From: JAAYRQ01 sp035647815
Lineage (GTDB): Bacteria > Bacillota > Syntrophomonadia > Syntrophomonadales > Syntrophomonadaceae
Direction of reading: 5' to 3'
Assembly (NCBI GenBank): GCA_035647815.1
Contig: DASRMR010000047.1
Location: 1 to 64,000, forward strand
DNA length: 64,000 nucleotides
Part shown: positions 16,335 through 24,428 of the stretch, piece after piece
Numbering within the stretch: position 1 is the first letter of the stretch
Layout: every line of letters begins with the position of its first letter
Program-made: the position numbers and the translations under genes
Notes under the pieces: generated by a model
Told to the model about the DNA's origin: nothing
What the model saw: the letters and a program-made list of their open reading frames with translations, nothing else
The model's database searches: none

Positions 16335-17076
16335 CTTCCTGCTCCTTTTTCGTATACTGGATTAACTCAATTATCTCCTCATACCGATCCCCACCATGAT
16401 AAAGAGCTTCAAGTCTTTCATAAAGTTCTTCCTTAGGAATAATTCTGTTTTCTCGGCTTAGATTAATGATTAAATTCTCCTGTTCCAGAGGCTTTAAGGC
16501 TTCATTTATAAAACCTAATCTAGTTTGGGCTGACAAACTAAATCCCCCACCACCCTTAGCTGTTTTGGAATGGGACATCTCGACACTCCAAAGGTGATAA
16601 ATATCATCAATAGCAATAGCAAATTGCTCAGAAAAATTCTCCTCAGTAGTATTACGCTTTTTCCAGGAATCTAAGGTGTGGGTAACAAGCTCTTCTAATT
16701 TATAGTAAGATATGGCTAAATCTTCGATTCTATATGTATAGACATTGTCCCGATCTATTTCGGCCAAAAAGACACATATAATGATATTAGCTAAATAAAA
16801 ATGTTTCTTTCTATCAAGTTTTTTATACTTTTCTTTCATTTGAGTATAAGTAGTGGCAAAAAAAGAGTTTTCACCTTTAGCTACTAGATGTAAGTTTTGT
16901 CTAGTTGCAAAGACTTGTAAGCCTCCCTCTGCTGCCATATTGTTAATAATCTCTCTAACTGAATTATCATCATAGTATTGGCTAGCTAAAACATTACTGG
17001 CAGGCAAAATCTTCTTATCTATTAGATGGAAAAACAACTCACTAGCCTTTCTAATTTCTTCATTTGTATAGCTCAT
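16312..17076 (-). CDS. jetB: Wadjet JetB: MukE-like accessory subunit
   Basis: A 254-residue acidic, mostly helical protein. The N-terminus (RKASELFFHLIDKKILPASN) and following winged-helix-like region fit the KITE/MukE role of bridging the kleisin JetA and the SMC JetC. A short Gly-rich linker (SKTAKGGGGFSLSAQTRLGF, about 176-195) precedes a C-terminal winged-helix-like region and acidic tail. I assign it from position (between the kleisin-like and SMC genes) and size; the sequence alone gives weak motifs. It starts 4 nt after jetA stops with AGAGGAG upstream, and its 3' end overlaps jetC, so subunit synthesis is tightly coupled. Confidence 0.8.
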   Translation of the reverse strand: MSYTNEEIRKASELFFHLIDKKILPASNVLASQYYDDNSVREIINNMAAEGGLQVFATRQNLHLVAKGENSFFATTYTQMKEKYKKLDRKKHFYLANIIICVFLAEIDRDNVYTYRIEDLAISYYKLEELVTHTLDSWKKRNTTEENFSEQFAIAIDDIYHLWSVEMSHSKTAKGGGGFSLSAQTRLGFINEALKPLEQENLIINLSRENRIIPKEELYERLEALYHGGDRYEEIIELIQYTKKEQEDAETSED

Positions 17077-17080
17077 CTTT

Positions 17081-18553
17081 TCACTCCTCTAAATAGATAA
17101 TATAAGGTGATATAAATAACTCCTGCCATTTAAACACTTCTACAGTATCCTCTATGGTTGAGGCAATTTTACGGTTTTGTAGAGATTTGAATACCTGATC
17201 CTTATCACATAATAATCTATATAACTTAAGCCTTTCATCATCACCAGTATATTGAAAATCTAGAGTTACTTGTGAAATGACAAACATCATAAACAAGTCA
17301 ATATTTTCTTTTTGACTTAACCAGCGTTTTCTTTCATTTTCGTTTTTATTATTTAATTCTAATATAGAAAATTCGCCCTTTTCCAATAGAGCGTAAAAAA
17401 CTTCTTCATATAATTCTACTAGTAAATTCCAATCAGTTTCTCTAAACTCCCAACCTTCATCCCCATCATAAGTTTCCGGTTTCCTTATCTTCCTTTTAGT
17501 CTGCAAGATTTGCTCTGACCAAGCCCAATCTAGGGGATAAATAAACTCAATTTCAGGTGAAAATAAGCGGGAAATTACTAGTTCTAGGTCATCCATACTT
17601 CCTAAGCCATTTTTAACGATGTGATTTTGCCAAATATCCTTTTTAAAGCTAAAGGTGGAGATATTCCAAAAACTTTCCGGATACTTTACTCTGATTTCCA
17701 TTTCCAAAGCCAGATTTCCCATCACATGTTGGGCTAGATTATTATGTAAAGATCGGGCTCTTTCCAGATTTTCAAACATAACTTCTGCTTCACCTTTTTT
17801 ATCATTTGGCAAGGATTCATATCGGTTTTTCCAGGCTAGCATATTTTGAAATACTTCTTGTTCCTCTTCGAATTGTGCTCTAATTTCATCTTCAGTCTTT
17901 TTCCCCCTAATATTCCGATCCATAAATATGTTTTGGGGATCCCTTATTATATCGCGCCGATATTCCTTTTCTCGATTAATTAAAACCCTTACCCTAGCTA
18001 TTAAGTGATCAATGCTATTCCTAGCTTTGCTGAAGTTCCCCGTCTTGATCAATTGCAAAGTATAGAACTGTTCCAAGTCAAAGCCGAATTCTTCTAATAT
18101 CTCCCGCGTAATAAAAATCATTTCCTGGCTTTCCTCGGTCAACATGTATACTGTAGAGCCACCTTGCTCCCAATGGCTATTATCCCTATCTACCTTAAAA
18201 TATCTAAAAAAATAATCTTCTTTAGTCTTAGTAGCCTCATTGTAAAGCTTAGCTTCGAAGGCCTCCTGTTTATTAGGATCCCTATACCATAAGGTGCCAT
18301 CAACAATCCGATCTATTATTTCATTACTACTTTCTAAATTCATGTCAGCCATAATTTTTTCTGTCAGTAGCAGCATATCATTTCTAGTCCGATTGGGATT
18401 TTCCCGCAGCTCCCGCTTGAAAATGTTTTGAATCAATAAAAAACATATTTCATGAGCATATTCGTTTAATTCTCCTAAGTCCATGCCAGTACCTAACATA
18501 CGAATCGGCTGTAACTTTTTCATCCGGTTAAAAAAACCTTGCTCAATAGTCAT
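17081..18553 (-). CDS. jetA: Wadjet JetA: MukF/kleisin-like subunit
   Basis: A 490-residue soluble, largely helical protein. It should act as the kleisin that closes the JetC dimer into a ring: an N-terminal winged-helix-like region (about 20-90), a central region with helices (about 150-290), and a C-terminal region rich in aromatic residues (about 330-490) that would bind the SMC cap. No enzyme motif is present, as expected. The ATG at 18553 overlaps the jetD stop in an ATGA arrangement with AGGTG 6 nt upstream. Identification rests on operon context with JetC and the TOPRIM protein JetD, and on the family's size. Confidence 0.82.
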   Translation of the reverse strand: MTIEQGFFNRMKKLQPIRMLGTGMDLGELNEYAHEICFLLIQNIFKRELRENPNRTRNDMLLLTEKIMADMNLESSNEIIDRIVDGTLWYRDPNKQEAFEAKLYNEATKTKEDYFFRYFKVDRDNSHWEQGGSTVYMLTEESQEMIFITREILEEFGFDLEQFYTLQLIKTGNFSKARNSIDHLIARVRVLINREKEYRRDIIRDPQNIFMDRNIRGKKTEDEIRAQFEEEQEVFQNMLAWKNRYESLPNDKKGEAEVMFENLERARSLHNNLAQHVMGNLALEMEIRVKYPESFWNISTFSFKKDIWQNHIVKNGLGSMDDLELVISRLFSPEIEFIYPLDWAWSEQILQTKRKIRKPETYDGDEGWEFRETDWNLLVELYEEVFYALLEKGEFSILELNNKNENERKRWLSQKENIDLFMMFVISQVTLDFQYTGDDERLKLYRLLCDKDQVFKSLQNRKIASTIEDTVEVFKWQELFISPYIIYLEE

Positions 18554-19665
18554 CTTTTCACCTGCACTAAAGTCTCATAGTTTATAAGTTCTTGCGGAAT
18601 TCTCATATCCCTGTCCCAAATATCACAAAGCCTTTTTAATTCCAGTTCACTCAAATAATCTTTCATCTCTTCATAGAAATAATCAAAATATGCCACATCT
18701 TTCTTTTGCCCCCCTAAAGGGTAATCCCTATGGCATAGGGATATTAGTGATTTATAGGCATTATGTTGTAAGCTCATGTTTACTTCGGTATACCTTTCCT
18801 TGAGCCGAGAGTATATACCTAAACCTTCCGAATCAATATCACCGAAATACAATACAACTACATTAGATAAATCTACAATTTCTTCAAGAAATGAAAAGCT
18901 GTTTTCTATCTTTTTACCTTCTCCATAGATAAGCAAATCTGGTAAGAATCCTAAAATGTCTTTATCCTTTTCTGCCATTCTTTTATATGTAAAAAAAGTA
19001 GAATGATTCTCTAGAATAATAATATTATTTACCTCACCTACCCCGCGATTCCAATAGACAAACATTTCCCCATACTTCTTCATCTTCAGATCTTCATAAG
19101 TTAGTTTCAATCTGGTCAAAATCCCGTATTTACCTTTACTAACGCCTTTTCTTTCGGTTAGAAACTTCTCATCATAGAAAAGTTCCAAAGAGCGTTCTTC
19201 TAAACTTACCCATTCCCGTTTATCCCGTGATTTTAAAAATTGATAAATATTCTGGATATATTCCCATTCCAAATCAGTTTGGTATGACAAATTGTTGTTA
19301 TAGTAACTAAAATCTAAGAGGTCGGAAAATTGTAGCATTTTAGATTGATCCCAGCGCGGAATATCTGGTTCAGATATAATCTGCCATCTCGTTTTTAAAG
19401 GGGGATTTAATCCATTATAAGCAGATGAAGCTATTTCTTTAATGTGATCCTTGTTTCTTAAGGATAGCATTTGCTCATATAGTTCCGGATAGCCACCCTT
19501 TTCCTGATACAGCCGAACTCCTTTATAGTATTTAATCAGGTAATTTTGCAGATCCATCAGCTCGAATCTCTTTCTATTCTTTTTCCGGTATTCTGCCATA
19601 AACCTTTGAATTATCTTTTCCATGTAATCACCATTACTTATATCTTTGCCAACATAATTCTCCAT
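18550..19665 (-). CDS. jetD: Wadjet JetD: TOPRIM nuclease subunit
   Basis: JetD is the nuclease that cuts plasmid DNA held by the JetABC motor. The 371 residues split into an N-terminal arm and winged-helix part (1-190) and a C-terminal TOPRIM domain: Glu219 in IIILENHSTF, and Asp276/Asp278 in YFGDIDSEGLGIYSRL supply the metal-binding E and DxD. The end ...RIPQELI is like the conserved C-terminus of JetD proteins. It comes first in the operon (D-A-B-C), whereas the first described order is A-B-C-D. The ATG at 19665 has a poor ribosome site; an ATG at 19623 with GGTGA 5 nt upstream is an alternative start that would drop 14 residues. Confidence 0.9.
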   Translation of the reverse strand: MENYVGKDISNGDYMEKIIQRFMAEYRKKNRKRFELMDLQNYLIKYYKGVRLYQEKGGYPELYEQMLSLRNKDHIKEIASSAYNGLNPPLKTRWQIISEPDIPRWDQSKMLQFSDLLDFSYYNNNLSYQTDLEWEYIQNIYQFLKSRDKREWVSLEERSLELFYDEKFLTERKGVSKGKYGILTRLKLTYEDLKMKKYGEMFVYWNRGVGEVNNIIILENHSTFFTYKRMAEKDKDILGFLPDLLIYGEGKKIENSFSFLEEIVDLSNVVVLYFGDIDSEGLGIYSRLKERYTEVNMSLQHNAYKSLISLCHRDYPLGGQKKDVAYFDYFYEEMKDYLSELELKRLCDIWDRDMRIPQELINYETLVQVKR

Positions 19666-19715
19666 TGACCGTAAAATTCCTGCATTTTGCCGGTAGCGGT
19701 TCGATATTTATAGAC

Positions 19716-19752
19716 AAAAAAAGGGTTGGGGTTTATTAGACCCTTTCCCTTT
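19716..19752 (-). terminator. Terminator of the 42-residue peptide gene
   Basis: Read leftward: AAAGGGAAAGGGTC, a 7-nt loop, then ACCCCAACCC and seven T. It sits 23 nt past the stop codon and also insulates jetD from upstream transcription, so jetD needs its own promoter within about 50 nt. Confidence 0.75.
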
Positions 19753-19775
19753 TAAAATTACTATATATTTAAGGT

Positions 19776-19904
19776 TTATTTACCTTTTCCATCCTTACCT
19801 GTGTCCTTGTTTGTGTTATTACTGGTATCCTTGCAGCCACCTCTACCTTGATTAGATCTTTTGCCTTTTCCACTACCATCTTTTTTTGGTACTCCTTTAG
19901 CCAA
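19776..19904 (-). CDS. 42-residue basic Gly/Lys-rich peptide of unknown function
   Basis: The frame opens with TTG at 19904, behind AAAGGAGTG, and stops at 19776. The peptide reads MAKGVPKKDGSGKGKRSNQG, then RGGCKDTSNNTNKDTGKDGK and GK. It is strongly basic, has one cysteine and is probably disordered. A good ribosome site and a matching terminator at 19716-19752 say it is a real transcription unit. Short peptides of this style (start MAKG.PKKDGSGKG, RGGC) occur as hypothetical proteins in Clostridia as far as I recall; no function is known to me. The 19905-20100 stretch holds no other gene; it should contain its promoter. Confidence 0.6.
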   Translation of the reverse strand: MAKGVPKKDGSGKGKRSNQGRGGCKDTSNNTNKDTGKDGKGK

Positions 19905-20100
19905 GATTAAACACTCCTTTTTAGTTTAGTTGTTTTAGGGCAAAATCACCCTTTACTTTAAGTTTCATTGCTCTACAACTGCTTTTATTGTATCACCTTT
20001 AACACTTATTTACTAACCCTTATGCATAGTATTGACAAATCAGCAGGTAAATATCATGATAATTATATTTCAAAAATAGCGGTGCGATATTTATAATCAT

Positions 20101-20123
20101 AAAAAAACCGCAATTTTATGCGG
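20101..20123 (-). terminator. Terminator after the GGDEF gene
   Basis: CCGCA (20108-20112) and TGCGG (20119-20123) pair across a 6-nt AT loop; leftward the stem runs into seven T (20107-20101). It is 78 nt past the stop. Confidence 0.75.
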
Positions 20124-20200
20124 AGATATTTTTTTATATGCCTGATGGAAAAGTGGCAACCTTTGTGTTTGTTATTGAAATGTATGATAAATTTGCCGAC

Positions 20201-21853
20201 TTAAAGCTTTTCTTCATTCACTGGAGTTATAAGACACATTTCAGCTATTTCGTTAGTTCGATAAACGCAACAGTTACGACCTTTTCTTTTAGCACAATAA
20301 AGAGCTTCATCAACTAGTTTTAAAGCTTCCTCTGGTGACTCTAACTCCATCGGGTAAACGGTAACGACCCCGAGGCTAGCCGTAACATATTTAGCAATGT
20401 CGGAGGCAGCATGTGGAATAGCGAGCTCCTCCACCGCTTTGCGGATTCTCTCTGCCAAAATTTTAGCCCCATTTTCATCTGTCTCGGGCAATATGACAAT
20501 AAACTCTTCGCCTCCATATCGTGCAACAATATCAGGTGCTCGCCTTATAATGTTTTTTAACATAGTTGCAATCATTCGTAAACACTGATCCCCTGCTAAA
20601 TGGCCATAACTATCATTGAAATTCTTAAAATAATCAATATCTAGCATGATTAGCGACAATGGAGATTCAGAGCGCTTTAACCTAAAGAATTCCGTTTTAA
20701 GAGCCTCATCGAAATATCTCCGATTAGATAATTCGGTCATACTATCAGTAAGTGAATTGAGCTGAGCAGTATTTTTCTCGATTTCTAGTTGCTCAAGCAA
20801 CTTGTTTATTTGTAGCTCATTTAGCTTACTTTCTGTAATATCACGAATCACGCCAATAATATAAGCTACAGCATGAATCATAGTGATTTTTGCTGAGATC
20901 ATTCCGGCAAATTGGCTCTTATCTTTTCTTCGGAAAATGAATTCCATATTTTCGCAAATCATTTTATCATTTAGTTCTTTTATGAAAAGTTGTCGATCTG
21001 CAAGATTGTGCCAAAGACTAATCTCTTGATTAGAAGTCCCAATAACTTCAGCCCTAGAGTAACCACTTAATTGCGTGAATACATCATTGACATCAATAAC
21101 AAAACCATCATTCAATCGCATTATGAATTGGGCATCTAGATTTGTGTTGAAAATTGATTGGAATTTTTCCTTTTCTAATTGATTATCCATATTTAACCTT
21201 TGATTTACCATGATAATCAATCCAAATGTCCATAAAGTACTCATGATGATAGAAAGAAGAGTTCCAGCTATAAGAATATCTAATTGATTAATATATGAAT
21301 CCAGAGAAGGCAAGATACTTACCCGAAAAGTACGTACTGTATAAAAACATCCATAAACGAAAAAGACAATAGCGTTAAAGTTGGCTGAACTAGAGATGTA
21401 TCTCTTTTTTTTGAAGAAAAGCTCGTAGGCTATCATAAATGAAATAATAGCTATAGTAGTAGTTATAATAAATGTACGTCCAGAAACACTATTATTTATA
21501 AACATGAAATAATAATAAAATAGATTAAAGACGACAAAAATCGTAATTGGCTGCCATCTATTCACTTTTGTGTTTAAAAACTGTTTAATACCTATATACA
21601 AAAAGATGTGCCCTAAAATTAAAAGTGGGTTAGCAATCCTGGCAAATAGCTCCAAAGATTTTATATTTACCGTAATCATTAAAATAAAGCCTAGTGCCAT
21701 TGAACTAGCTCCTAGTAGCCAAAACCCAATCCCACTGTAGGCTTTATTCACTCTATATTGGACAAAAAAAGCAATAACCTGAGTGGCCAATATTAGACTT
21801 AGAACAAAAATAAGGGTTAGAATATTCAGCTCTATAAGGGCACCTTCTTTCAA
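20201..21853 (-). CDS. Membrane PAS-GGDEF diguanylate cyclase
   Basis: This 550-residue protein should make cyclic di-GMP at the membrane. Residues 8-225 hold about seven hydrophobic helices (a 7TM-like sensor of unknown ligand). A PAS domain follows (about 230-350, with IFNTNLDAQFIMRLNDGFVI and ending VIGVIRDITE), then a linker helix and the GGDEF domain (about 370-530) with catalytic GGEEF at 447-451 and DIDYFKNFND upstream. The inhibitory I-site RxxD (RAPD, 438-441) is present at the normal 5-residue distance, so product feedback is expected. It stands alone with its own terminator. No EAL domain is seen. Confidence 0.93.
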   Translation of the reverse strand: MKEGALIELNILTLIFVLSLILATQVIAFFVQYRVNKAYSGIGFWLLGASSMALGFILMITVNIKSLELFARIANPLLILGHIFLYIGIKQFLNTKVNRWQPITIFVVFNLFYYYFMFINNSVSGRTFIITTTIAIISFMIAYELFFKKKRYISSSANFNAIVFFVYGCFYTVRTFRVSILPSLDSYINQLDILIAGTLLSIIMSTLWTFGLIIMVNQRLNMDNQLEKEKFQSIFNTNLDAQFIMRLNDGFVIDVNDVFTQLSGYSRAEVIGTSNQEISLWHNLADRQLFIKELNDKMICENMEFIFRRKDKSQFAGMISAKITMIHAVAYIIGVIRDITESKLNELQINKLLEQLEIEKNTAQLNSLTDSMTELSNRRYFDEALKTEFFRLKRSESPLSLIMLDIDYFKNFNDSYGHLAGDQCLRMIATMLKNIIRRAPDIVARYGGEEFIVILPETDENGAKILAERIRKAVEELAIPHAASDIAKYVTASLGVVTVYPMELESPEEALKLVDEALYCAKRKGRNCCVYRTNEIAEMCLITPVNEEKL

Positions 21854-21961
21854 ACACTATTTAATATTTTTTTAAATCTTTAATCGGGATAATAGGAGGC
21901 ATATGCTCATCTCTTTTATCTCAGCAATTTGATTTTATCATAATTAGAGCATAGTAATACT

Positions 21962-22405
21962 CTAATTATCTTTTATAATCATAACTGGACAGGGAGCTAT
22001 TTTGATTACCCGACTGCTAACACCCCCTAGTAACAACCCGGACACGACTCCCAAACCGCGGTTACCCATGATAATAAGATCACAATTATCTTCTTTAGTT
22101 TTGTCGATAATTACTATAGATGGTGTTCCCCATCCTATTTCGGTTTTAATTTCTACCGAGGTGGGATTGATAGCTTCCAGGGTTTCCTCCAGAACTTTAT
22201 CTGCCCCACTCTTCAAAACTTCTACCATAGAATCAGTTATAATATACATGGATTGAGGATGACCAACGCCAGCGAGATGGGATTGACTAATCACATGCAA
22301 AAGAGTAATTTTACTCCCCAGTGTTTCGGCTAACTCTACGGCTTTGCGAGCAGCATTAATAGAAAATATGGAACCATCTACCGGAACTAAAATGTGCTTG
22401 AACAT
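21962..22405 (-). CDS. Universal stress protein (UspA family)
   Basis: A single Usp domain of 147 residues. It opens MFKHILVPVDGSIFSINAAR with the nucleotide-contacting VPVDGS, and near the end has the ATP-binding pattern G-x2-G-x9-G-S/T as GNRGLGVVSGLLLGGVSSRV, followed by CPVMIIKDN. The pattern predicts an ATP-binding (UspFG-like) member. AGGAGG precedes the ATG at 22405. It is transcribed leftward alone; the rightward traB gene begins 205 nt upstream, so the 22406-22610 stretch is a divergent promoter region. The client or stress is not evident. Confidence 0.92.
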   Translation of the reverse strand: MFKHILVPVDGSIFSINAARKAVELAETLGSKITLLHVISQSHLAGVGHPQSMYIITDSMVEVLKSGADKVLEETLEAINPTSVEIKTEIGWGTPSIVIIDKTKEDNCDLIIMGNRGLGVVSGLLLGGVSSRVIKIAPCPVMIIKDN

Positions 22406-22691
22406 AATATTCCTCCTTTAGTTATTGCTCGATACAAAAGAACTAGACAGAATCGAGTAGCAAGTGAAAAATGTATGAAAAAACTGCTTAGCTTTATTAT
22501 ACTTTAGATTTATAAATTTCTAAAGAAAACCATTTATAAATTAAAAACCCACAATTTGCGAGTAATTTCTAAGTACATAATAACAGTTAATTAACGATAA
22601 TAAACAGGAAATGGCCTTTTATGAATTACTAATGCTAGGTCTTATGTTATTATTAATAATGGTTTATTTAAATATTTTAGGAAGTGATAAC

Positions 22692-23882
22692 TTGACGCTT
22701 GAAAGCGACGATTTACTGCTTGAAAATGTCCATCACCTAGGAATGGATGGCAGGCATATAATTCTTATCGGAACGGCTCATGTTTCCCAAAAAAGTGCGG
22801 ATCAGGTCAAAGCAGTAATTGAGGCAGAACAGCCAGATACGGTGTGTGTTGAACTATGTCAGTCCCGTTATCGTAATATTACTGATACTGATCGCTGGAA
22901 AAATACTAATATTACCAAGGTTATTAAAGATGGGCAGACTTTGCTCCTGTTAGTTAATTTAATACTATCTTCATACCAGAAAAGGCTGGCCGAACAGTTT
23001 AATATTAAACCGGGTCAAGAGATGTTGCAGGGTATAGCATCAGCTTCAGAAATAGGGGCTGAGCTCTGTTTAGCAGATCGTGATATTCAGATTACTATGA
23101 AACGCTTATGGGGGAAAATTAGTCTTTGGGGTAAGATAAAATTGTTTTTCCAATTGCTTATGAGTATGTTTATCGATGAAGAAATTAGTGAAGAAGAACT
23201 AGATAAAATGAAAAGCAATGATATGCTGACCTCGGCTTTAGAAGAAATATCTCAGTCATTTCCCCATATTAAGTCTATATTAATTGATGAACGAGATCAG
23301 TACTTGGCGCAAAAAATTAAAGATGCCCCAGGGCAAAAAGTTGTTGCCATCCTGGGAGCAGGACATATTCCGGGAATCAAAATGGAATTGAGCAAAGAAC
23401 ATGATTTGGAAGAGCTATCCCAAATTATACCGGTCTCAAAAACTACCAAAATAGTAGCTTGGGCTATACCAATATTAATCCTGATACTAATTGTTTCAAC
23501 ATTTTCTGTAGATAAATCAGCAGGAATTGATCAAATAACTGCTTGGATTATATGGAATGGTTCTTTAGCATCTTTAGGAGCCCTAATAGCTTTAGCTCAT
23601 CCTTTGTCCATACTTACAGCTTTTCTAGCCTCGCCACTCACTTCCTTAAATCCGCTTTTGGCGGCCGGTTGGTTTGCAGGCCTAGTTGAAGCCATAATTA
23701 GAAAACCTAAAGTACAAGACTTCGAAAACATGTCCGAAGATATCGGTTCTATAAAGGGTTTCTGGAATAATAAGGTTACCCATATTTTGCTAGTAGTCGT
23801 CCTAGCTAATCTAGGTAGCAGTCTAGGAGCAGTGTTGGGAGGACTAGAAGTTATTCGACACTTTATCAATACTTTTATATAA
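22692..23882 (+). CDS. TraB/PrgY family membrane protein
   Basis: The family was named for enterococcal plasmid proteins that limit pheromone response, but chromosomal copies are widespread and have no settled role; a protease-like fold is proposed. The N-terminal domain has the hallmark IILIGTAHVSQKSADQV and later GAGHIPG; several hydrophobic helices fill the C-terminal third (about 255-396: AWAIPILILILIVS, LGALIALAHPLSIL, VTHILLVVVLANLGSSLGAV). I prefer the TTG at 22692 (396 residues, AGGAAGTG at a 9-nt spacing). An ATG at 22611 would add 27 residues including a membrane-like LMLGLMLLLIMVYLNIL, but its ribosome site touches the start. Confidence 0.85.
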   Translation: MTLESDDLLLENVHHLGMDGRHIILIGTAHVSQKSADQVKAVIEAEQPDTVCVELCQSRYRNITDTDRWKNTNITKVIKDGQTLLLLVNLILSSYQKRLAEQFNIKPGQEMLQGIASASEIGAELCLADRDIQITMKRLWGKISLWGKIKLFFQLLMSMFIDEEISEEELDKMKSNDMLTSALEEISQSFPHIKSILIDERDQYLAQKIKDAPGQKVVAILGAGHIPGIKMELSKEHDLEELSQIIPVSKTTKIVAWAIPILILILIVSTFSVDKSAGIDQITAWIIWNGSLASLGALIALAHPLSILTAFLASPLTSLNPLLAAGWFAGLVEAIIRKPKVQDFENMSEDIGSIKGFWNNKVTHILLVVVLANLGSSLGAVLGGLEVIRHFINTFI

Positions 23883-23937
23883 GGTTGGCAGAATTTCCTT
23901 GCCGTGAGGGGCAGCTTTATTGTCTGGTTAAGAATTT

Positions 23938-23957
23938 CGATTGTCATATGACAATCG
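23938..23957. other. Perfect 20-bp palindrome
   Basis: CGATTGTCAT reads identically on both strands as a 20-bp perfect palindrome, between traB (rightward) and ykvA (leftward) ends. It lacks a T tract, so it may be an operator, a weak bidirectional terminator or a processing hairpin. Confidence 0.5.
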
Positions 23958-23993
23958 ATAGCAATGTTGCTAGATCAGCTTACAGTTATATCA

Positions 23994-24428
23994 TTAAAAC
24001 CTCTGCTTAATCTTCTCCCACATTCCACTACCGATCATCTGATCCGCTACCCCAATAATCTGTTGAATAACCTTGAGAACATCATCCTCACCTGCCCAGT
24101 GTTTGCGAATAATCTCAGGGTCAAGATGATTCAGCATATTATTGAGTACCCATGCTGCCACTACGATATCATCGACATATCCAATCGGGCCGAGAAAAGC
24201 CTCAGGCAGCAAATCTATCGGTGAAATGAAGTACACAATGGCTCCTCCTAACTTCGCTTTGTGCTCCACTGGTACATCAGTATCAATCGTTAGTTTACAC
24301 AGCAGGTGAAACAAATCTGGCGCAAACATGAGGTACTCAGCCCACTTGTTGGTCTTACCCTCATCACTTGCCAGCCAGATCTTGAATTTGGTGCGTAGAT
24401 TGTGGTAGAAATCTATTTTTTGTTCCAC
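23994..24428 (-). CDS. YkvA/DUF1232 membrane-associated protein, copy 1
   Basis: A 144-residue protein with the DUF1232 signature AIVYFISPIDLLPEAFLGPI, then GYVDDIVVAAWVL. The family has a short amphipathic membrane segment and no known function. The start is a GTG at 24428 with AAGGAGG 9 nt upstream. Its first 65 nt overlap the extended 3' end of the upstream methyltransferase gene, so it may be coupled to the R-M operon. A second DUF1232 gene lies at 41009-41425; the two share only the signature region. Confidence 0.85.
   Translation of the reverse strand: MEQKIDFYHNLRTKFKIWLASDEGKTNKWAEYLMFAPDLFHLLCKLTIDTDVPVEHKAKLGGAIVYFISPIDLLPEAFLGPIGYVDDIVVAAWVLNNMLNHLDPEIIRKHWAGEDDVLKVIQQIIGVADQMIGSGMWEKIKQRF

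Noticed and set aside
19905..20100. Additional gene or RNA between the 42-residue peptide and the GGDEF gene
   Set aside because: No frame of useful length with a ribosome site and no stable fold beyond the terminator at 20101-20123.
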